From assembly GCF_042432905.1 (NCBI RefSeq), contig NZ_JBHLWI010000022.1:1-64000 (forward strand): a DNA stretch of 64,000 nt, read 5' to 3'. The translations under genes were made by a program, and so were the position numbers. How positions within the stretch are numbered: the stretch's first letter is position 1; every line of letters starts with the position of its first letter. The notes below the pieces were generated by a model. It was not told where the DNA came from. It ran no database searches and saw only the letters and a list, made by a program, of their open reading frames with translations. Positions 58,010-64,000 of the stretch are shown here, piece after piece. Origin of the DNA: Fontibacter flavus (GTDB taxonomy: Bacteria; Bacteroidota; Bacteroidia; Cytophagales; Cyclobacteriaceae).

Positions 58010-58021
58010 ATTTGATTAAAA

Positions 58022-61000
58022 TTAGTCAAGGGTAATTTCAAGAGCAAGACCTCTAAGCTCATGCACCAATACGTTGAAGGATTCCGGAATATTAGGTTTC
58101 GGAAGGTTTTCTCCTTTAACTATCGCTTCATAAGCTTTGGCTCTACCCACCACATCATCAGATTTCACGGTAAGGATTTCTTGAAGAACATGGGATGCAC
58201 CAAATGCTTCCAATGCCCAAACCTCCATCTCTCCAAAACGCTGACCACCAAACTGAGCTTTACCACCCAATGGCTGCTGCGTGATCAAAGAGTACGGTCC
58301 AATAGATCTTGCGTGCATCTTATCATCTACCAAGTGACCTAGTTTTAGCATATAGGCAATACCTACAGTAACAGGTTGGTCAAATCTCTTTCCAGATAGA
58401 CCATCGTACAGGTAAGTCCTGCCATAAGCTGGTAAACCTGCTGCTTCCAATTCTGCTGAAACCTCTTCCATAGTGGCTCCATCAAAGATTGGCGTAGCAT
58501 ATTTTTTACCGAGTTGCATACCTGCCCACGCAAGAACTGTCTCATAGATCTGACCAATGTTCATCCTTGAAGGTACACCTAGTGGGTTCAATACGATATC
58601 CATTGGCGTACCGTCCTCTAAGAATGGCATGTCCTCATCCCTAACAATCCTCGCAACGATACCTTTGTTACCGTGACGTCCTGCCATTTTATCACCCACT
58701 TTGAGCTTACGCTTCTTAGCGATGTATACTTTGGCGAGCTGTACAATACCTGCAGGTAATTCATCACCTACTTCAAGTGTGAACTTATCTCTCTTGAATC
58801 TTCCTGATATTTCGTTTCTGGAATTCACGTAGTTCTTCACCAATTTCTGGATTAGGTTATTGGTGTGTTCATCTTCAGTCCAATCATCAAGAATGATATC
58901 GGAAATTAGATTAGCTTCTTCCGGAACGTTATAATTGGATTCATCTCTGTAAGGGTTCTTCGCAGGGAATAAGTTTTGTTCAATGTTTTTGGCATTGAAT
59001 TTAACTCCCTTGCTGATGATCTCATCTCCAAATTTGTGCTTTACACCCTGAGAAGTTTTGCCATCAAGCAAGGTGATCAATTTGTTGATCATTTTTGCCC
59101 TGATACCAAGTAGATCTTTTGAGTATTTGCCTTTTAGTTTTTCAACTTCGGCTTTAGATTTCGCTCTTAGATCTTTGTCTTTCTTAGGTCTGGAGAACAA
59201 TTTGGTCTCGATCACAACACCATTTAAAGAAGGAGAAGCTTTCAAAGAAGCATCTTTCACATCACCTGCCTTGTCACCGAAGATTGCTCTTAAAAGCTTC
59301 TCTTCAGGAGTAGGATCAGTTTCCCCTTTTGGTGTAATCTTACCAATAATAATATCACCTTCTTTTACTTCAGCACCAACTCGGATAATACCGTTTTCAT
59401 CTAGGTTTTTAACCGCCTCTTCGGAAACGTTAGGAATCTCTGAAGTCAATTCTTCTTCACCCCTCTTCGTATCCCTAACTTCAAGTTGGAATTCTTCAAT
59501 GTGAATGGAAGTAAAGATATCCTCTCTTACAACTCTCTCAGAGATTACAATCGCATCCTCAAAGTTGTAACCCTGCCAAGGCATGTAAGCCACTCTTAGG
59601 TTTTTACCTAAAGCTAACTCACCTTTATTGGTTGAATATCCCTCAACCAAAACCTGACCTTTATGAACTTTCTCTCCTTTAAGTACTAAAGGGGTAAGGT
59701 TAATGGTAGTATCCTGGTTGGTTCTTCTGAATTTAATCAGGTCATATGTTTTATATTCATCGCTGAAATTCACCAAAAGTTCATCATCTGATAGATCATA
59801 TTTAACGGTGATTTTCTTGGCATCAACATAATCCACAACACCATTAGCTTCGGCAATTACCAATGCTCTGGAGTCGATCGCAGCTTTTCCTTCGAGACCA
59901 GTTCCTACGATAGGAGACTCCGGTTTCAATAAAGGAACTGCCTGACGCTGCATGTTAGATCCCATCAAAGCACGGTTTGCATCATCATGCTCAAGGAAAG
60001 GAATCAAGGAAGCTGCCACAGATACAATCTGATTGGGAGCTACGTCCATATAGCTGATCTCATTTGGATCAAGTACAGGGAAGTCACCTTCGAATCTTGC
60101 TTTCACCTTCTCATTGATGAAGTTTCCTTGCTCATCTAATGGGGCATTTGCCTGGGCAATGTTATTATCATCCTCTTCTTCTGCAGTCAAGAAAACAATA
60201 TCATTGGCATCCATGCTTACTTTTCCTTCTTTCACTTTTCTATATGGAGTCTCTAAGAATCCCATAGAGTTCACTTTAGCGTGAACGCAAAGAGAGGAGA
60301 TCAAACCAATGTTTGGACCTTCCGGCGTTTCGATAGTACAAAGACGGCCATAGTGCGTATAGTGAACATCCCTAACTTCGAAACCTGCTCTTTCTCTTGA
60401 AAGACCGCCTGGACCTAAAGCTGATAACCTTCTCTTATGAGTCAGTTCCGCAAGAGGGTTGGTCTGATCCATAAACTGAGAAAGTTGGTTGGTTCCAAAG
60501 AAGGAATTGATAACCGAAGAAAGCGTACGGGCATTGATCAAATCAACAGGTTTGAAATCTTCGTTATCTCTAACGTTCATTCTTTCCCTGATTGTTCTTG
60601 CCATTCTGGCCAAACCAACACCAAACTGACTGTATAATTGCTCACCTACAGTCCTTACCCTTCTGTTGCTCAAGTGATCAATATCATCAACGACAGCTTT
60701 AGAATTGATCAAACCGATCAAATACTTTACAATACTGATAATATCTTCAGTGGTCAATACGATTTTTTCAGGATCGATTTCAAGACCAAGCTTTTTATTG
60801 ATTCTATATCTACCTACTTCACCCAAATCATACCTCTTATCCGAGAAGAATAGACCGTGAATAACTTCGCGGGCTGTAGCTTCATCAGGAGCTTCAGTAT
60901 TTCTCAATTGACGGTAAATAACTTCTACCGCTTCTTTCTCTGAGTTGGAGTTATCTTTTTGAAGGGTATTATAGATGATGGAGTAATCTGCCACATTTAC

Positions 61001-61897
61001 ATCTTCTCTATGAAGAATAATAGACTTGGCGCCTGCATCAAGAATCAATGCAATATCTTCATCTGTTAGAATGGAGTCCCTTTCTAACAATACTTCATTT
61101 CTATCAATAGAAACAACCTCACCAGTATCCTCGTCAACGAAATCCTCTACCCAAGTTCTTAGCACACGGGCAGCCAATTTTCTACCGGTAATTTTTTTAA
61201 GGTTATTTTTAGTAGCTTCAATTTCTTCGGAAAGACCGAACAAATCCAAGATTTCCTTATCAGATCCAAAACCAATCGCCCTCAATAGGGTGGTAACAGG
61301 GAACTTCTTCTTACGGTCAATGTAAGCATACATGACATTATTGATGTCAGTAGCGAATTCAATCCAGCTACCTTTGAAAGGTATAATTCTGGCAGAATAT
61401 AACTTTGTACCGTTAGTGTGCTTACTTTGAGCAAAGAACACACCTGGGGATCTGTGAAGTTGTGATACAATAACCCTTTCAGCTCCATTGATGACAAAAG
61501 AGCCTTTCTCAGTCATGTAAGGAAGATTACCAAGGAATACTTCCTGTTCGATAGTTTCAAAATCCTCATTGTCCTCGTCATGGCAGAGCAATCTAAGCTT
61601 TGCTTTCAATGGAACAGAATAGGTCAATCCTCTATCAATACATTCTTCAACACTGTATTTTGGAGGATCTACCGCATAGTCAATAAATTCAAGGGTGAAA
61701 TTTTCTCTAGAATCCGATATTGGGAAATTTTCGGAGAAAACCTTGAATAGACCATCCTGTCTTCTTTTTTCAGCAGGAGTATCCAACTGGAAGAAATCTT
61801 TGAAAGATTGCAGCTGGATATCTAAGAAATCAGGATAGTCTTTGACTACCTTAATAGATGAGAAACTTTTCCTTACGGTTTGATTCTGGATAGCCAA
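58022..61897 (-). CDS. rpoB: RNA polymerase beta subunit
   Basis: 1291 residues. The rifampicin-pocket region reads [20 protein letters not shown] and [13 protein letters not shown] with the wild-type residues, so no resistance change is apparent. Other landmarks are [43 protein letters not shown] and [20 protein letters not shown]. The start codon is TTG: no in-frame ATG exists near, and the following residues ([13 protein letters not shown]) match the family N-terminus. Two hairpins separate it from rplL. Confidence 0.97.
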   Translation of the reverse strand: MAIQNQTVRKSFSSIKVVKDYPDFLDIQLQSFKDFFQLDTPAEKRRQDGLFKVFSENFPISDSRENFTLEFIDYAVDPPKYSVEECIDRGLTYSVPLKAKLRLLCHDEDNEDFETIEQEVFLGNLPYMTEKGSFVINGAERVIVSQLHRSPGVFFAQSKHTNGTKLYSARIIPFKGSWIEFATDINNVMYAYIDRKKKFPVTTLLRAIGFGSDKEILDLFGLSEEIEATKNNLKKITGRKLAARVLRTWVEDFVDEDTGEVVSIDRNEVLLERDSILTDEDIALILDAGAKSIILHREDVNVADYSIIYNTLQKDNSNSEKEAVEVIYRQLRNTEAPDEATAREVIHGLFFSDKRYDLGEVGRYRINKKLGLEIDPEKIVLTTEDIISIVKYLIGLINSKAVVDDIDHLSNRRVRTVGEQLYSQFGVGLARMARTIRERMNVRDNEDFKPVDLINARTLSSVINSFFGTNQLSQFMDQTNPLAELTHKRRLSALGPGGLSRERAGFEVRDVHYTHYGRLCTIETPEGPNIGLISSLCVHAKVNSMGFLETPYRKVKEGKVSMDANDIVFLTAEEEDDNNIAQANAPLDEQGNFINEKVKARFEGDFPVLDPNEISYMDVAPNQIVSVAASLIPFLEHDDANRALMGSNMQRQAVPLLKPESPIVGTGLEGKAAIDSRALVIAEANGVVDYVDAKKITVKYDLSDDELLVNFSDEYKTYDLIKFRRTNQDTTINLTPLVLKGEKVHKGQVLVEGYSTNKGELALGKNLRVAYMPWQGYNFEDAIVISERVVREDIFTSIHIEEFQLEVRDTKRGEEELTSEIPNVSEEAVKNLDENGIIRVGAEVKEGDIIIGKITPKGETDPTPEEKLLRAIFGDKAGDVKDASLKASPSLNGVVIETKLFSRPKKDKDLRAKSKAEVEKLKGKYSKDLLGIRAKMINKLITLLDGKTSQGVKHKFGDEIISKGVKFNAKNIEQNLFPAKNPYRDESNYNVPEEANLISDIILDDWTEDEHTNNLIQKLVKNYVNSRNEISGRFKRDKFTLEVGDELPAGIVQLAKVYIAKKRKLKVGDKMAGRHGNKGIVARIVRDEDMPFLEDGTPMDIVLNPLGVPSRMNIGQIYETVLAWAGMQLGKKYATPIFDGATMEEVSAELEAAGLPAYGRTYLYDGLSGKRFDQPVTVGIAYMLKLGHLVDDKMHARSIGPYSLITQQPLGGKAQFGGQRFGEMEVWALEAFGASHVLQEILTVKSDDVVGRAKAYEAIVKGENLPKPNIPESFNVLVHELRGLALEITLD

Positions 61898-61988
61898 GGC
61901 AGTATATGTTTTTAGTGAAAATAAATAACAAAAAGCGACAATTTACGCTTCGAATAGTACAATTTTATACCTGTGCACAAACAGGAAA

Positions 61989-62012
61989 AGACCTGACTAT
62001 TCAGTCAGGTCT
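61989..62012 (-). terminator. Attenuator-like hairpin between rplL and rpoB (downstream one)
   Basis: AGACCTGACT pairs perfectly with AGTCAGGTCT (10 bp, ATTC/GAAT loop); CTTTTCCTG follows on the minus strand, a weak T tract. It fits a partial terminator that lowers rpoBC relative to rplJL, as known in E. coli at the same place. Confidence 0.65.
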
Positions 62013-62018
62013 AAGCTC

Positions 62019-62046
62019 ATAACCTTATCCTAAAAGGAAAGGTTAT
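62019..62046 (-). other. Second hairpin between rplL and rpoB (upstream one)
   Basis: ATAACCTT and AAGGTTAT pair, with inner TCC/GGA pairs and an A-rich loop. It begins 5 bases after the rplL stop. With the next stem-loop it forms a double structure that may be an RNase processing site. Confidence 0.6.
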
Positions 62047-62051
62047 CCAAA

Positions 62052-62435
62052 TTACTTAATTTCTACTTCAGCACCAGCTTCTTCTAGAGACTTCTTCAAT
62101 GCGTCAGCCTCATCCTTAGCGATACCTTCTTTAACTGCTTTAGGCGCACCGTCAACTAGTTCTTTAGCTTCTTTCAGACCAAGACCTGTCAATTCTTTAA
62201 CAAGCTTAACAACAGCTAGTTTTTGACCGCCAGCAGCTTTCAAAATAACGTCAAAAGAAGTTTTCTCTTCTTCAGCAGCAGCTTCTCCAGCACCAGCAGC
62301 ACCACCAGCTACCATCACAGCACCAGCTGCAGCAGGTTCGATACCGTACTGATCCTTAAGGATATCTGTCAATTCTTTTACTTCTTTTACAGTCAAGTTA
62401 ACCAACTGTTCTGCAAGTTGTGTAAGATCTGCCAT
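62052..62435 (-). CDS. rplL: Ribosomal protein L7/L12
   Basis: 127 residues. The flexible stalk protein present in several copies that recruits translation factors. N-terminal dimer helices ([20 protein letters not shown]), an Ala/Gly-rich hinge (about 35-55) and the C-terminal factor-binding domain with [20 protein letters not shown]. Follows rplJ, which holds its dimers. Confidence 0.98.
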   Translation of the reverse strand: MADLTQLAEQLVNLTVKEVKELTDILKDQYGIEPAAAGAVMVAGGAAGAGEAAAEEEKTSFDVILKAAGGQKLAVVKLVKELTGLGLKEAKELVDGAPKAVKEGIAKDEADALKKSLEEAGAEVEIK

Positions 62436-62483
62436 TTTATTACTATTTTAATTTGTTTTTTGAATGATTTGAAACGATTGATT

Positions 62484-63020
62484 TTATTCTTTCTCAGCAA
62501 GGGTTTTAAGAACACCAGTGATATTGTTTTGACCACTTTGCAATGCTGACAAGAGGTTTTTAGCAGGAGACTGAAGCAATCCGATAAGATCACCAAGCAA
62601 TTCCTGTTTGGATTTAAGGCTAGAAAGCATTTCTAAGTTAGCTTCACCCACGAATGTATCCGAGTCGATGTAAGCTCCTTTGAAAACTGGTCTAGTTTCC
62701 TTTTTACCCAATTTTTTTCTAAAATCCAACAAAACTTTTGCTGGTAGATTTCCTGTCTCTTTTGAGAAAATGATTCCGGAGAATCCTTTTAAGGTTTTGT
62801 CAGCAAAAGAAGTATAGTCACCATCAAGGTTTTCCAATGCTTTTGCGATCAAAGTGTTTTTGTACACTTTGTATTCAACACCTTTTTCGAAACAGGTTCT
62901 TCTGAAAGCGTTTACCTGAGCTACTGTGAATCCAGAGGCATCTGTGATATAGAAGTAGGGAGTTTCCTTTAACTTCTCGGTAAGACTTTCGATTATTTCT
63001 AATTTTTCTTCTCTAGTCAT
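62484..63020 (-). CDS. rplJ: Ribosomal protein L10
   Basis: 178 residues. Stalk base protein. N-terminal 23S-binding domain (EKLEIIESLTEKLKETP...DASGFTVAQVNAFRRTCFEKG in outline), then the C-terminal helices that bind L7/L12 dimers (SPAKNLLSALQSGQNNITGV). In E. coli the L10-L12 complex represses its own mRNA. 48 bases precede rplL. Confidence 0.98.
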   Translation of the reverse strand: MTREEKLEIIESLTEKLKETPYFYITDASGFTVAQVNAFRRTCFEKGVEYKVYKNTLIAKALENLDGDYTSFADKTLKGFSGIIFSKETGNLPAKVLLDFRKKLGKKETRPVFKGAYIDSDTFVGEANLEMLSSLKSKQELLGDLIGLLQSPAKNLLSALQSGQNNITGVLKTLAEKE

Positions 63021-63022
63021 GA

Positions 63023-63721
63023 TTAAATACCTTGAATACTTCCTTTATCAACTTTAACTCCAGGAGACATTGTGCTTGACAGGTGAATGCTCTTGAAATA
63101 TGTACCTTTTGAAGAAGCAGGCTTCAATTTGGAGATAGTGTTAAGCAATTCTTTTACGTTGTCCTGAATTTTCTCAGGGTCAAAAGAAACTTTACCCACA
63201 CTTGTATGAATAATACCGAATTTATCAACTTTAAAGTCAATTTTACCGGCTTTCACTTCTCTTACTGCTTTACCTACTTCCAAAGTAACAGTTCCGGATT
63301 TTGGATTTGGCATCAAGCCTCTAGGTCCCAAAACCCTACCTAGTCTACCAACTTTTGCCATTACGTTAGGCATGGTGATGATGACATCAATGTCAGTCCA
63401 TCCGCCTTCGATTTTAGCAATATAATCATCTAGACCTACATAATCTGCACCAGCTTCTTTAGCCTCTTCCATTTTGTCAGGGGTACAAAGTACCAAAACC
63501 TTAACATCTTTACCTGTACCATGAGGTAAGGCTACAACACCTCTAACCATTTGATCTGCTTTACGAGGATCAACGCCCAAACGAACGTCAATGTCTACAG
63601 AAGCATCAAACTTAGCGTTAGTGATGTCTTTTACGATGGAAGAAGCTTCCTCTAGGGAGTACTGCTGGCTTGGGTCGTACTTAGAAAGAGCTTCTTTTTG
63701 CTTTTTTGTTAACTTAGCCAT
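63023..63721 (-). CDS. rplA: Ribosomal protein L1
   Basis: 232 residues. Mobile stalk that helps release the E-site tRNA. Two domains: the outer part starts around [20 protein letters not shown] and the inner one includes [20 protein letters not shown] and PNPKSGTVT. Two bases before rplJ. In many bacteria L1 represses the rplK-rplA mRNA. Confidence 0.98.
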   Translation of the reverse strand: MAKLTKKQKEALSKYDPSQQYSLEEASSIVKDITNAKFDASVDIDVRLGVDPRKADQMVRGVVALPHGTGKDVKVLVLCTPDKMEEAKEAGADYVGLDDYIAKIEGGWTDIDVIITMPNVMAKVGRLGRVLGPRGLMPNPKSGTVTLEVGKAVREVKAGKIDFKVDKFGIIHTSVGKVSFDPEKIQDNVKELLNTISKLKPASSKGTYFKSIHLSSTMSPGVKVDKGSIQGI

Positions 63722-63733
63722 AGTATTTTTAAA

Positions 63734-64000
63734 TTATTCCTCCCAAGGAGCTTTACCAGAAACAGTGATACCCATACTTCTAGCGGTACCTGCGATCATT
63801 TTCATGGCAGATTCCACTTTGAAAGCGTTTAAGTCAGGCATTTTAACCTGCGCAATTTCCTTTACTTGATCCCAAGTAACGGAACCTACCTTTTTCCTGT
63901 TTGGCTCAGCTGAACCGCCTTTAACCTTCGCAGCCTCAAGCAACATATTAGCAGCTGGAGGAGTTTTTACTACGAATTCGAAAGACTTATCAGAGAAAAC
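63734..64000 (-). CDS. rplK: Ribosomal protein L11, C-terminal part (cut by window edge)
   Basis: 88 residues of the C-terminal end are present; the gene runs beyond 64000 and its start is outside. The visible part begins [20 protein letters not shown] and includes the RNA-binding domain ([20 protein letters not shown], then [20 protein letters not shown]). L11 binds the GTPase-associated centre with L10 and is needed for RelA activation. An internal ATG at 63946 is not a true start. Confidence 0.96.
   Translation of the reverse strand, partial: VFSDKSFEFVVKTPPAANMLLEAAKVKGGSAEPNRKKVGSVTWDQVKEIAQVKMPDLNAFKVESAMKMIAGTARSMGITVSGKAPWEE

Overview
The window is about 64 kb of a Bacteroidota chromosome, most likely order Cytophagales and probably family Cyclobacteriaceae. 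The evidence is threefold. Promoters have the Bacteroidota form TTTG-N19-TAnnTTTG. There are lipoproteins of Bacteroidota type (DUF6340-like, six-bladed propellers), an S9 and a tricorn-like S41 peptidase, and a DUF3467 gene between rpoC and rpsL. Ribosomal proteins S14 and L36 are the zinc-free forms usual in this phylum. The family placement is inference from protein style, not from a search.

Layout. Positions 1-29300 are an accessory and metabolic half with mixed strands. It holds a secreted-peptide/propeller-lipoprotein pair (127-1579), a DUF6364/PIN toxin-antitoxin pair (1849-2513), a higher-order tandem repeat (about 2528-2985), sbcD and sbcC separated by a second AT-rich repeat (2993-7462), and a MarR/YceI/ring-cleaving dioxygenase/esterase cluster resembling the quinone-responsive mhq system (7638-10391). 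After these come an alpha/beta hydrolase, an amidohydrolase, an S9 peptidase and a small barrel-like protein (10631-16717), a tesA-ybbA-ybbP-like set (16812-20811), a GMC oxidoreductase with its Tat-lipoprotein partner (21139-23599), a DUF6340-like lipoprotein, three tandem propeller lipoproteins (25045-28583), and a RHH/MazF pair with a palindromic operator (28682-29284).

Positions 29490-64000 are all on the minus strand. First comes a tricorn-like peptidase. Then, read from the right edge leftward, follow rplK-rplA-rplJ-rplL-rpoB-rpoC, DUF3467, rpsL-rpsG-fusA-rpsJ, the S10 block (rplC to rpsQ), the spc block (rplN to secY-map-infA-rpmJ), the alpha block (rpsM-rpsK-rpsD-rpoA-rplQ), and carA-eno. 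This is an almost unbroken transcription and translation supercluster. It is punctuated by terminators after rpoC, rpsJ, rplQ and eno, and by clear promoters before rpsL, rplC and (internally) rpsH. Two short genes, rpmJ and rpmD, were found by direct translation.

Most genes are ordinary. The parts worth a second look are the small Cys-containing secreted peptide next to a propeller lipoprotein, the tandem propeller lipoprotein family, the repeat arrays around sbcDC, the predicted MarR and MazEF-type operators, the 11-base sequence shared by the rpsL and rplC promoters, and paired hairpins in the rplL-rpoB and rpoB-rpoC spacers. I saw no tRNA, rRNA, CRISPR array, insertion sequence or prophage.
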